Assembly (NCBI GenBank): GCA_035236585.1
Contig: CP141132.1
Span: 18,451,945 to 18,515,944 of the forward strand
Source: Warburgia ugandensis
Lineage: Eukaryota; Streptophyta; Magnoliopsida; Canellales; Canellaceae
Direction: 5' to 3'
Length of the DNA: 64,000 nt
The position numbers and the translations under genes are program-made. The notes below the pieces were generated by a model. It had not been told where the DNA came from. It saw nothing but the letters and a program-made list of their open reading frames with translations, and ran no database searches. This document shows, piece after piece, positions 22,813 to 33,339 of the stretch (position 1 is its first letter; each line of letters opens with the position of its first letter).

Positions 22813-23101
22813 TAACATCATTGTTAATATCTCATATATTTTTCATTTGTTATTGTTTGCTTTCTTCTACATTCTTTGCAAATTGAGGGGACTAGAGCAT
22901 TCCTTTGTGTGGATACTGGTTCCAAGATCTTCTTTCTTTGGAAAAAGTCCTATAATTTTTTAGATTAAAATATATGGACACCCCTTCAATTATCCCAGTT
23001 TATCAATTTAAACAACTTGTTTGAACATCATTGTTACTATCTCATAAAATTTTCATTTGTTGTTTGCTTTCTTCTACATTCTTTGCAAATTGAGGGACTT
23101 C
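22813..23101. repeat. Copied 78-bp segment flanking and inside the MULE-like terminus
   Basis: The sequence at about 22813-22890 recurs at about 23023-23101. Shared blocks include GAACATCATTGTTA-like and TTTGCTTTCTTCTACATTCT. The first copy is outside the MULE-like element; the second interrupts its left inverted repeat, where the right end has no counterpart. Confidence 0.78.
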
Positions 23102-24596
23102 CTCTAGGAGGCGCGCCAACCCACCCCCCCCCCCCCTCCCAACTCTTCTCTTCTAAATTCGCATCTAAGAATTCATCAATTTTGATACGACAAAATATCA
23201 AATACTCATCAAAGGGGTCCCTTCTATCAAATCTCCATCCAATTACTAATGGAATGGACGAATGGGACCCGTGAAACCTTTTTATTTTTTATTTTTAAGT
23301 TCTATGGTAATTTTATGTATGCAGCAAAACCCAACTAAAAGGGAAAAACATGAAAGATAATCTATAATTTATCTACCTTCTTCTTCCTAAGAATCCTAGT
23401 GGCTTGAGAAGTGGAAGATGGTGGTGAACTGCAAGCTCCCTTTATCCATCTTCTTCCCAATTCATTCATTTCTTTTCATCCTCTTCCTCATTCTATATTT
23501 CCCATCCCTCATTTGCCAGGTTTCCTCGATTGCCCCATTTTCCTTTTAAATTTTACGTCATACAGGCTGAAGCCTTCACTTCCCTTTTGTGGATAAAACT
23601 ATACATTATTTCCTTATATTCCCTCGACGACTGTGTGGCTACAAGAACTTTTTGAGTTTGATCAGCCAGTTTTAAATGCTTTTTTTGCTGTATTTTATGA
23701 ATTTCAGTGAATTCTTGGAAGGCTGTTACTCAGATGTTGCTTACAAAATAACAAACATGACATTATCATGAAGTCTAGTACTGGAGGAAATTTGAACTGT
23801 GTCTTTCTTATGTCGAGTGAGCGTGGACATACATTTTTCATTGCAAGATAACCCATTCTCATGATTTTAGTTCCTGCCTGTACATCACGAAGGATCAGAA
23901 AGACATCTAGGCTAAAAACATGATCTTAGGAAGTGAGAAGAGTATCAGTTTGTTCTTATCTCTAAAGAATGTCATTGATTGACCTGTTATTAAATCTGTT
24001 GTCATAGTGGTATAATTTGCCAACCCCTTCATAATTGCCAATGGGGACGAAATGATGTTTGAAGATCCACTATCCAGACTTCTCGTTTGTTTAACCTCCA
24101 CAGACCGAAGCTTCCCGCTGGCAACCTGGATGCACCACAACCATCAGATTCTAGTTACCAAAGATGCTCGTTGAAGCCAAACTCGGAGATGATTGCCAGT
24201 TCATGCAGGTCAAATGCGGATCATGCTGGCCAAACTCAGAGATGATGATCGAAGATAGTGGCGGATCTCCATAGACAAAAGATGCTCTGTCTTTCTCATT
24301 GATTTGTCTTTCTACATACCCAAGTTTCCTACTCGTCCTTTGCACTTTTTCATTTTCGACTCTTTTTTTCATTTTTGTTTGATCCAAAAACAACGGAGAC
24401 ATTTAAAAAAAAAATGAAGCTTCGGCACCATTTGTCCACTCCTTTAATAATTGAATGAAGATTTGACAGAAAGGGCCACTTTGATGAGTATCTGATAGTT
24501 ATGGTATCAAAATTGATGAATTCTTAGATGGGCGGGGGTGGGGGGTTTCAAGTTGATAAATCGGGATAATTGGAAGGGTTTCCATACATTTTAACC
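22963..24596. mobile_element. MULE-like element with long inverted termini
   Basis: The left terminus (about 22963-23300) and right terminus (about 24402-24596) are inverted copies. Shared blocks include CATCTAAGAATTCATCAATT and ATACTCATCAAAG, and both have C/G-rich tracts. The flanks TAATTTTTTA (22953-22962) and TATCTTTTTA (24597-24606) match at 8 of 10 bases, a plausible MULE-size target duplication. The interior has minus-strand open frames at 23907-24140 and 24151-24402 that I cannot assign. No MULE transposase (DDE, zinc finger) was seen, so it is non-autonomous and could have captured other sequence. Confidence 0.75.
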
Positions 24597-25113
24597 TATC
24601 TTTTTAGTCAACTTCTGCAAAAAAATGGTTGTTTCTGTGTTCCCTGTGAGTTGCACCTGGATCATATAGTCATGGTTCCCTAGTAATATGTAACATGGCA
24701 TCCATTATATTAGATGACAATACCATACTACATTTTGTACTTGGTCCAACAGAAAACGAAACTAGGAAACAAATTGTAAGGTGTACCTCACATTCCTTCA
24801 TGAACCTACAAGAGAAAGATAGTCCAGCCCAACTGGTTATTTGTCTGGAATGCCGGCCAATGGGGTCGGTGTAATAAAGGAGGAGGTTGGAAATAACATC
24901 TCTTAACTGCAAAATGACACGTGAATATCTTGTTGGCCAATAGAACCGTGTGTTATCATGTGGTCACTTCCTAGACTCTTCTTTCCATCCATTAGTTGTC
25001 TGCATCATCGCTGTTAACTTCTTTGTTTATGAGCTGTCTGTAAGATTGTGGAAGTTGTTGTTCTCATACAATAGTTTGTGGGCAGAATGCTACTAACTTG
25101 CTACTTAGCATGA

Positions 25114-25229
25114 GAGCAAATGCCTTTCACACAATGGTGCAAGAAGGGCCTCTCCCTTAGTACCTAGTAGGCCACAGGTTTGAGGCTGCTTGTAGTTGTG
25201 TGTGTTCAACATTCACAAAACAGAAAGTT
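25114..25229 (+). mobile_element. Short SINE-like element, copy 1
   Basis: About 116 bp, clearly related to 28541-28656 along its length (GAGCAAA, CAATGG, GTTTGAGGCTGCT, GTTCAACATTCA). It has tRNA-like internal promoter boxes: CAATGGTGCAAGAAG near the A-box position and GGTTTGAGGCT as B box. Near-matching flanks ACTTAGCATGA (25103-25113) and ACTAGAGCATGA (25230-25241) look like a target duplication. It is not related in sequence to the Au-like SINEs here. Confidence 0.7.
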
Positions 25230-25372
25230 ACTAGAGCATGAGTACACTACTGCACGGAAGTAACTCTGTTTGATAAGTTCTAGGCTAGGAATTTACTAAG
25301 CTAGATTGCTGCAGTATTTCTCTGTCATTTCTAGTTTTACTCATGAAACTAATAATGTATGTGCTGCTGCAG

Positions 25373-25426
25373 GGCCGGGACCGGTTAGGGGAAACACCTC
25401 TCTTTGTTCTCGTAAATGCTGTTTGA
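25373..25426 (+). CDS. APT1: Adenine phosphoribosyltransferase, last coding exon
   Basis: A 54-bp exon after GCTGCTGCAG. It encodes GRDRLGETPLFVLVNAV and a TGA stop at 25424-25426. The LGETPLFVLV wording is the conserved C-terminus of plant APRT, and it joins in frame to the exon at 17947-18005, giving LPELK-GRDRLGETPL. The intact splice signals and frame across a 7.4-kb intron argue for a living gene, not a processed copy. The 3' UTR should follow; no clear poly(A) signal is close (an AATAAA occurs at 26412-26417). Earlier exons must lie upstream of base 1 or were missed. Confidence 0.9.
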   Translation, partial: GRDRLGETPLFVLVNAV

Positions 25427-25451
25427 GCAGAGTTTTACTTATCTAAGTTGG

Positions 25452-25606
25452 TATATTTAGCTCATAAAGATTGGACTTTTATGGAGCTCTTTTAGCTGGG
25501 GAAGAGAGGTGTTTAAGTAGTGTAAACACTCGACAAGTGTGAATTTTAATTTGATATATTTAGCTCATAAAGATTGGACTTGTAGAGCTGAAAGAGCTCC
25601 ATAAAA
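25452..25606. repeat. Direct plus inverted repeat after the APRT stop
   Basis: A 27-bp direct repeat (25452-25478 and 25555-25581, TATTTAGCTCATAAAGATTGG core) overlaps an inverted pair (25477-25497 and 25586-25606, ATGGAGCTCTTTTAGCT core) that differs at one base in 21. If transcribed as APRT 3' UTR it would form a strong hairpin. It could also be a small MITE or a local rearrangement. Confidence 0.75.
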
Positions 25607-26232
25607 ACTAGATGTTTGATTTGATATATTTGAGCAGGATGTTTGAGTTTGTTGGATGGTTAAGATCGCCCAACTATTGTGAATTTTGGCCTATGTTTAT
25701 TATCTCTACAGAGGGATCCAATAATGGGTCGGACTTGGCAGTACTGAAATTAATTTACGTCAATGGGAAAGCTAAACAGGAAAGTCACTTACAGGTTCTC
25801 TTCTGATAGTCACTTTTCCGAGTCCACTGCCATTGATCTAAGAGGTGACTGTAAATCCTATCTGTTGCTGCTCATTCTACGTTGATCGGATGATCCTATG
25901 ATCCTCATCTTATGGACCAGCCAAAGCTAAATTATTGGACTTTATTGTATGTTAATCTTGCGACGGGAATGGGATATCCATTCAGCATGGGGCTAGAATA
26001 TTTTGGTGGCATCTGGACAGTGTACAAGTTTAACGGTTTCAATGATTTATAGATTTCCCTAATTAGATTCGGAAAACTGCGAGTTATGTTAGATCTTAAT
26101 GTCACTGTTGGGTAGCTTGTTTCTTTGCCGTTTGTCTAAACCCACAGCAAATTTGTGTTTAATACGAGCTTTACTCACGAGTAAGAGGTTATATGGGTAT
26201 ATTTTCTTAAAAAAGGGATATATGTGTAGTCG

Positions 26233-26539
26233 TACATGAGCCTCCTTATTTTTCCCTCGTGAGCAACTCACTAAATGTACGGGCAGCTGTAACCCATCTG
26301 GGCCAGATTTGCTGAATCCAAACCATTTATGAAGTTGCCTTCACCTAGATGGGTCGTGTTACGAAATTCTCATCGATTGAATGATGTTAGCAATGCTATC
26401 TTGAGTTGCAATAGACAATAAAGCCTTCACCGCCAAATGCCTTTTTGAGTTCAAATAGACGGTAGAATCTTCACCGTCCATCTTGCAACTAACAGCTGTA
26501 GTTGCTAGCATCAGGAGGAAAAACAAGGAGGCTCATGTA
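26233..26539. repeat. Inverted repeat enclosing a 44-bp tandem pair
   Basis: The arms at 26233-26257 and 26515-26539 match at 22 of 25 bases (CATGAGCCTCCTTATTTTTC type). Between them two diverged tandem copies occur at about 26401-26444 and 26445-26488 (TTGAGTT..AATAGAC and CTTCACCG). It probably belongs to a small DNA element whose outer ends I could not define. The surrounding 25610-26230 and 26540-27880 show no gene. Confidence 0.55.
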
Positions 26540-27879
26540 TTAGCAATGTCACTGCCCAACTTTATTTCGCAACGTGTACTCATTTCAGAAACTTGCAAAT
26601 CTGAACCGTTAATCATTTTTATCTGGAAGTTTAACCTCTTTTTTTGAAAGTACACGAGAATTACAGGGCAAATCCCTGGCCACTCTTGTTGGGGCACACT
26701 CTTAAATCTCATCCCACGCCAAAGGTAAAAGTACAGACATGAACTTGGGACCAAGTATACTTAAAAGAGATCCCTTAGCTGCCCGTGACCAACAGCGCTA
26801 GACGTTTTCTTGAAGAATGATTTTGTTTCTCTGGCATAAAAGAAAATTTTCACAAAGTAAAACACAAGTTCTCCTAAATCTACTAATGATAGCACCGCCT
26901 CCAAGCTATGACCTTAGGTGCCAACGGAAGGAGCCTTTACCAAGCATCGGGCCAGAGGCATATGGTGGGGAAGTGCCATTTTTTGTGGAACGTGGCAGTT
27001 CATTGTCATTTTAACTTGAGTAAATACTTCATATATATTAATTTTCTATAATATGAACTCGAACTATTGATTACCCAAAAAAGGGGAAAAAATAAGACAT
27101 TGCCTGAACGTGTTAAAGGAGCTCAGTTGTTTGCCTTTTATAATGTTTGGTAGAAGGTAAGCAGGGCACATTCATGCGCCAGAGAGAGAGGGATATTTGG
27201 TATTTTGTTAAAGCAATAGAAATGATAGGCATTGCACATATATTTCGTCTCTTTAAATTAATAGATAGTCTCCAATCTCAAGGCGATTAATCTAAAAAGG
27301 TTTTACTACGTAATAAACAAGCAATCTGACATGCAAAAAAAAAAAGAAGGTAGACATGACGCTCCACACTTGGTCATGCAAAATTTTTGTTTTTGGAACC
27401 AATCTTAGATACTAGAACCTCTATGTTTTCGTTTCTGAATGCTGATGTCATCCAATGCCCATATTGAAGCTGATTAAAAAGTCAAGTCCATCGCCAGGGG
27501 CAGTATTCACTAACTATAATAAATAGTGATGATACATTCACAAGCTGCCTCTGCTTCGTCTTTCTTTGACCAGTTTCTTAGTCCTAAAACTACTTGAAAC
27601 ATCAGCTTTTTGTTGTGTCTAATAAGAAAACCTGCTTGAGATTCAAAATAAAAATAAAAAATGATGTTCTTAAAAAAATTGAAATGGAAATAGGAGTTAC
27701 TCTTTGAAGTGGCCAAAGAAATTAGATATATCTAGGGTTTTCAAGGATGCACCTTTTAGAGAGTTGAATTCAATGTGGCCAAACATTCTGTAGAGAATAG
27801 ATGCATATAAAAATGAATGATAGACAATTGAAAATGAATGTGCATGGAAGAAGTTGGCAATGTTTGTTACACTTGTTTA

Positions 27880-27960
27880 GTAACTAAAGGACTTGAGCAC
27901 TAATCAAATTGGTCAAGTGTCTCTTCTCACAACTAAGAGGTTATGGGTTCAAGTCCTCTC
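27880..27960 (+). other. tRNA-like A/B-box segment (possible SINE head)
   Basis: TGGTCAAGTG (27910-27919) fits an A box and GGTTCAAGTCC (27946-27956) fits a B box at tRNA-like spacing. No acceptor stem can be paired around them, so this is not a tRNA gene. It may be the head of a tRNA-derived SINE, but no tail or target duplication was found. Confidence 0.45.
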
Positions 27961-28540
27961 AAACTTCAAATATAAAATAGCAGAGTTTGTTATATTTACA
28001 TGTGAAGTAGAGACTTAGATCTAACAGTGAGAATGGGAAAATAGTAGCATTGATCAACTGTATCTTGTCCATTACAGTGCCACTGTATCACCAAAAAAAT
28101 GTAATAATCAATCGGTGAGTGGTGATCTTTTAGACACCCACCAAGTGCGCAATCAAGAAGCTAATTGTAGATGACATGAAGAAAGTAGTAAGGTTAGAGA
28201 AGAAAGATGGGCCATTTAAAGCATCCCTAGAAAATATTCTATTTTAAATGATCCTAGGTTTTATATCTTGAGGCATAAAATGGAGGGTCAGAGTATCATT
28301 AAAGTAAAGGTTAAAATCCTTAGAAGGTTAAGAATTGTTTCGTGCAAAGCACCAAGACAGTACACTTCAGATGAATGGTGTGTACCAATAGACTGGGCCC
28401 ATCTTTTCTTTTAACCAGATGTTGTGAGCTCATAGATCTTGGAATTTAGGAAAATCAGCTAGCAAGTAGTAGAAAAAGCGCAGAAACTTCAGAACAGTTT
28501 AGCCAAAAGTCTTAAAATAACATGATCAATTGGAACGTGA

Positions 28541-28656
28541 GAGCAAAAGCCCTCTAGTGCAATGGCGTGAGAAGGAGCCTTTCCCATTGTAAGTCAGAGG
28601 ATCGAGGCTGCTAATGGATATGTCTATGTTCAACGTTCATAAAAGAAAAAAAAAAG
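28541..28656 (+). mobile_element. Short SINE-like element, copy 2
   Basis: Partner of 25114-25229, in better condition. It begins GAGCAAAAGCC, has GGATCGAGGCTGC as a B-box-like block, and ends in an A-rich tail (28641-28656). The flanks ACATGATCAATTGGAACGTGA and ACATGATTGGGATGTGA resemble an imperfect target duplication. The A tail fits LINE-driven insertion. Confidence 0.68.
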
Positions 28657-30370
28657 GATACATGATTGGGATGTGAATTAAAATTTGAAATTTAATCCTT
28701 TTTTAGATTAAAGCTTTGAATTTAAACTAGTAATTAAATTTACGAATATTATATGAGAACTCGATGAATTATTCTTGAATTTTGTGCTTAATTTTCATTT
28801 AAATTTGAGAAATGCAAATAATTTTTTTTTTTTAATGATAAAATTCATTAACCAACTAGTTGAGGTAATCTAGCAAAGAAATACAGCCATTCATATGTGG
28901 TAGAGGCGAGCCACAGAGTTGTAGCTAGGAAGCAGTAACCCAATTCTTTTCAAACGACATAACAGTAACGTATATTCTCTAGCCTAAGCCAATGTGGACA
29001 TAAGAGAAGACAAATCTACTTTTGCAACAGATCCACTTACTTAACTATAAGGGGTTCACAACATGCCAATTCAATGTGATAGGACTACATTTGAAGAAGA
29101 GATCACATATTGAAAATTTATCATCAATTCCTAGTACTTCAGTAATGAATCCTTGCTTCGTGATACACTCATCTGATCACATTCTTCAAGTCTTCTTTCA
29201 CCGTTAACTTGTGAAAACCATATAAGCCTCAAAATCCTTGAGTAACAACACCAATGTCAGCATTTTATGAGTCATTAATTGGAATGGGACAGCATCGTCA
29301 GATAGGCACATTCGAGCATTGTTTCTCACCAATCCATCCGTCCATAGTCTCCTAGATTGCCAAAACATGCACCACCGAAGTTTAGTTTAGTGATCCAAGT
29401 GAAGGACTAATACAATAACAAATTTTGGACTCACGTTAATTAGGCTTTCCAGTCCCATCCTATTTTTATCAATAAATTCCAAACCATGGCGACTTTCATA
29501 TACCACTCAAACCGGACGAGATCTTCTCTCTTGAAGGGATTTCTACCATCAATTGGAGATTTCGTGCATCTACAGCTTGGACAATGTAAAATTGCTCCAA
29601 AACCATTTTACACTGCGGGAATGGAGAATGAACAATTAGGAAAAAATTTGGACCATTTTATGGTTCTAAGATGTCATGAGAATGGCATAGGAATGGCAAT
29701 GGGCAGGGAATTAGTGATCCGGACCGGTGATGGAGCAAAAGAATGCGGCTTAAATAAGGTTCAGAGTGGTAACAAAAACCTGCAATCCAAACGTCGGATG
29801 TGTGTACACTTTACTTATCTCAAACACTTTCAACCGTGTATTTTTTTCCCCATTATTTGTAACTTTAGAAATATAGAATAAACTACGGTTGTAATTCTCA
29901 ACACAAAAAATGGGATAAATGTTGAATGTGTGAATTTTTGATGTGTTTAGTGGTATTTCAGAAAGCTACGGTATTGTGCCAAAGAATTACATGCATTTTT
30001 TTGAAAAAAAATAAATTTTACAAGTATTTCATCAATCTCACCCGTTGCACTACGCCCCGCTGCCACATTGCTATCCCTAGAATGGTACGTGATGCCATTG
30101 GGCCTAAAACTAATGATGGCTTATAGTGTCGGAGTAACCTTTAAGCTAAGGCAAGGCCCTTATTTGGGACTTTATAAATATGAGGCTCTTTTGTGAGACT
30201 TGAAATGGCGCCCCCATATGTAAGAATTTGGCGCGTGTTCAGGGTAATGATCTTGAAATTTGTTCTTATACAAAGCTCCTAACCTATTCTTTTCAGATAC
30301 TTATCTTCTGATCCGCTTGTCTTTAAACTCTTTAGACATAAAAAAAAAATCAAGTCAATTAGATGTGCGG
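28657..30370. other. Non-coding stretch; possible LINE tail and an orphan ORF
   Basis: At 28822-28860 the - strand reads AATGAATTTTATCATT followed by 12 A, like the 3' end of a minus-strand L1-type LINE, but the rest of such an element is not recognisable. A 131-codon + frame at 29486-29881 starts in a good context (ACCATGGCG) but matches nothing I know. Its product is basic, with no clear domain or signal peptide. I would not call it a gene without transcripts. Confidence 0.4.
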
Positions 30371-30374
30371 GCAG

Positions 30375-30801
30375 CATATCCTCAGATGGGGCCATTTCGT
30401 GCAAAAGTGGGGCAGACACTTTAGACTGCTTCGAATTCTATATCAAGAATAATAAACCACAGGCCTAACAGCAAAGAGCCCTACTTTTGCACGAAGGGAA
30501 CCACATTGGATGATTCCATCCGGTCAGCCGATTGCCCTGTTATAGATGTCTGCTAGTGCAAAAAGCATGCTTATTAGATGATTCTACCATCCAAGAATTT
30601 CTCATCTCAATTATAGTTGATGGACTGTTAGAAAGTTAGTTAAAACAATGCTTAAATTGAATGCTCAACATTACAGTTTTTATATGCTCGAATAGTCCAA
30701 ACCCGAGAGAATTCTGGTTAAGAGACGTGAGAAACAACAGCAATCAGACCAACAGGTTGGATCATCCACATGTGAGGCCACTTAATGCAAAAGTGGGGCG
30801 C
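30375..30801. repeat. Three copies of a 40-bp motif in mixed orientation
   Basis: Related copies lie at 30375-30413 (+), 30477-30521 (-) and 30756-30801 (+). Each carries the core TGCAAAAGTGGGGC or a close variant preceded by a GGATCATCCA/GGCCA block. The arrangement suggests ends of a small DNA transposon or nested insertions; no target duplication was found. Confidence 0.6.
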
Positions 30802-31404
30802 TTTGGAATTAGTCGCAGTGCCCATCATCTGCTCGCTCGAACTTACCCTCATGTTAAGGGCCCGAATCAAGCATAGAACATGGATTGAAATCACTTGCAT
30901 AACTGGAATACACCATGTTCATAAATGCTGCTATCTCACACAAAAGCCAATTGGAAACTGAACTGGCCAAGTTCAGTTATGCTAGTTACGGTTTACACAT
31001 AAATGGTAGATGGAGATTTATTAGAAAGCACTTACAAATGGAGTACAAACGTCCACCAGAAGGCTCTAATCAACCAGCAATCAAAAGGATGGCCATTCCT
31101 GCTAGGTGCCAAGAGACGCAACAATGCGAGGAGAAACAGATTACAACTGAGACGAGTAGCAAAAGAAAAAACATACTATATGAGTGAGAAAAGGGATGAT
31201 GCCCACACCATAGAATGGAGCGCCAAAAAAACAGCAGGTACAGTTAGAAGTGATGATCCCAATTAGCCAATTCCTCTGAAGACTTTGGAATGTTTGATCC
31301 GGATCTTCAGTGAATTGGAATAGATCCTGAGCAAAAGCAGAAGTAACTGCCACTGAGCCAAAAAACGCACGATGATTGCCAAAGGAAATCCTTGTCATTT
31401 TCAA

Positions 31405-31830
31405 TTGATGAACCTTTTTGGCCAGCTGATCCACCAGCTCCTTGGCCTCTCTTAGGATGTCTTGTATTCATTTGATTATCGTCGATTGTAATCCTGGCTT
31501 TGTCAATGGGCTCACTGAATTTCCTTGGTGCATTACCAGGTTGATTGATCCATGTCATAGCGACTGATGAGTCACCTTCAAGGATTATATTTCGTGGCAT
31601 CAAATGCTCAAGAAGTTGAATCCCAAAAGCCACCACTCTTATCCCCGACTCATTGGAGAAAGCCATGCTGATAAAACTGTAAAAAGGAGAGTCTGACCCT
31701 GGTTATTTCTGAAAATGCCACCAATTTCAGCTTTTCCAAGAGCCGCAGGTGCATACCCATCAAAATTGGCTTTGATGTGATCGGTGGCAGTTTCTCCCAT
31801 CTTTGGATTTTCTTTGTTTTGTGGTGGATA
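31405..31830 (-). pseudogene. L1-type RNase H-like domain, frameshifted
   Basis: The - strand encodes, in three frames, the plant LINE RNase H-like domain (RVT_3 type): ITSKANFDGYA (first catalytic Asp region), GIFRNNQGQTLL, then after a frameshift FGIQLLEHLMPRNIILEGDS (second catalytic Asp in EGDS), and after another shift DQLAKKVHQLK (end of domain). It would degrade the RNA strand of an RNA-DNA hybrid. At least two frameshifts make it dead. The frame upstream (31831-31990, Pro/Ser rich) begins behind a TTTTTTTGCAG acceptor-like tract, so a host gene derived from a LINE cannot be fully excluded. Confidence 0.72.
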
Positions 31831-32418
31831 AGGTCATAAAAGGAATGCCATGATCTGATGATTTCTTGGATGGAGTATCCACTGAAGGTGGAGGAATTGG
31901 TTGCCGATGGTCTTGAAGCTGCAAATCATCTCCTGATGGGATTGGCTTGCATGCAAACATTTGATAGCTGACTTTTGAGTCTCCATTTATCTGCAAAAAA
32001 AGGAAAGTTCAACTCCCTTCAATAAACCATAATACTAGCCCAGCATTCTGCAGCATAATTTGTATGATCAATATGCTATATGCTGCTAGGAACTTCCCAT
32101 CTCAATTTCAAAAAACTTCAATTCCAGCTGGACAAGCCATCAAAGTTTAACTTAATGATCTCATCTGGAGGACCTATCAATTTCAGACTGCACATAAGAA
32201 GTGTTATGAGTCATCCAAGGTCATTCTCTCACTAGCAAGGTATTTCAGTATCAGACCCAGATCTCCGAGTTGGAACAAGGATTATCATTTTAAATCCTTG
32301 GTTTCTATTCTTTTGCAGTGGCCACACAAGGAAACCATGAGCTGTTAGTAGAAGGTTTTAATCCTACCCTTCTCTGATGCATTCACGAACCAATTTTCAA
32401 TTATTCTTTTGGGAGATT

Positions 32419-32476
32419 GGTCTGCCCCTTCCCTTGACCCCGCATATGTGGGAGCTTTGGGCACTGGGCTTCCCTC
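32419..32476 (+). mobile_element. Au-like SINE 3' fragment
   Basis: About 58 bp with TGGTCTGCCCCTTCCC, GACCCCGCATATGTGGGAGC and GGGCACTGGGCTTCCCT, the 3' third of an Au SINE. No target duplication or 5' part is present. Confidence 0.75.
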
Positions 32477-32689
32477 TAGAGAATTTCCAAGTATCTATGA
32501 TCTCTGTAGATCAGTTTTCAACATATCTGCAAGAGCGCAAAGCAAATAATACTGTTTCATCATACACACTACAATTCTTTTACAAGATAAATCAGTAAGA
32601 TTGGGGAGTTTGTCATTAGTGCATTATCATAAGAAAAACTTTACATCAGTTTGAACCTCAGGAGCTCATATATTTGTTCCAATAAACAT

Positions 32690-32855
32690 TTGCTGCTGTT
32701 GTCCCTGTCCATTTGTCATTAGCTGTAAGCAGATCTAATTGAGAATTTCCATTTGGATCATGTTTCCAAACTAGTTCCTCCTGTTGACAAGATCTGGCAA
32801 TAAAAGCACCATTAGAACAACTCCGCCAATGCCGGTCCCCAGCTCGGATGAACAA
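32690..32855 (-). pseudogene. L1-type zf-RVT segment fragment
   Basis: The - strand reads QEELVWKHDPNG and, one frame over, FSIRSAYS. Together these are the opening of the zinc-binding domain that follows RT in plant L1 LINEs. It lies upstream of the RNase H fragment at 31405-31830, in order and strand, so both are probably one broken LINE; the 1-kb gap contains a SINE scrap. RTE copy 1 cuts it off at about 32857. Confidence 0.65.
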
Positions 32856-33339
32856 GGAGGAAGGTCATGTGTCAGGTACTAGCAAGCAAGGAAGAAGTTG
32901 AAGATGATTTTGTTATTTCTTTCCTACTTGCAAATGAATATGCATTTGTAAATTAGTTTTGTAAGTAAGAAATGAAAATCATTTCCAACTTCTTAAAAGT
33001 ATAGTAACCCTAATATGACATGAATCGAAAACTAACATTACCTCAAACTAGAGTGTTTCCCATAAGTGACGCACTGCATCGGATCCTGGGTGTGGTGAGA
33101 AATGGGCAAGGTTGCTAAGCATTCCCCCAGAAGTGATGCGCTACATCAAATCCCGGGTGTAGTGGAAAATAGGCAGGGGTTGCTAGAGCGTCCCCTCGAA
33201 AGCGACGCATTGCATTAGAACCCAGGTGTAGTGAAAAGTGGGCATGGGTTCATACTATGGAGGTCGAGAAGTGTGCAGGTAAATAGGATATCTCAAGAGC
33301 ATAAGATTGGTATCGCCACATAGAATATAAGGACATTGA

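Larger units (their letters stand above)
18006..25372 (+). other. APRT last intron (7.4 kb, transposon-filled)
   Basis: Runs from donor GTGTGA (18006) to acceptor GCTGCTGCAG (ending 25372). It contains hAT-like copy B, a 123-bp tandem duplication, a foldback MITE, a CT microsatellite, a MULE-like element and a small SINE. The rest (for example 19646-21390 and 24607-25102) is AT-rich with no gene. Both flanking exons join in phase 0. Confidence 0.85.

Noticed and set aside
27910-27956. A candidate tRNA gene
   Set aside because: A and B boxes are present, but no acceptor, D or anticodon stems pair; better read as a SINE head.
29486-29881. A 131-codon + frame with good start context
   Set aside because: No recognisable domain, no neighbours that give context, and no splice evidence; noted in the spacer entry but not called a gene.
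33053-33258. A CRISPR-like array of evenly spaced repeats
   Set aside because: Three directly abutting 69-bp units without spacers, inside a LINE; the same array is in all three RTE copies.
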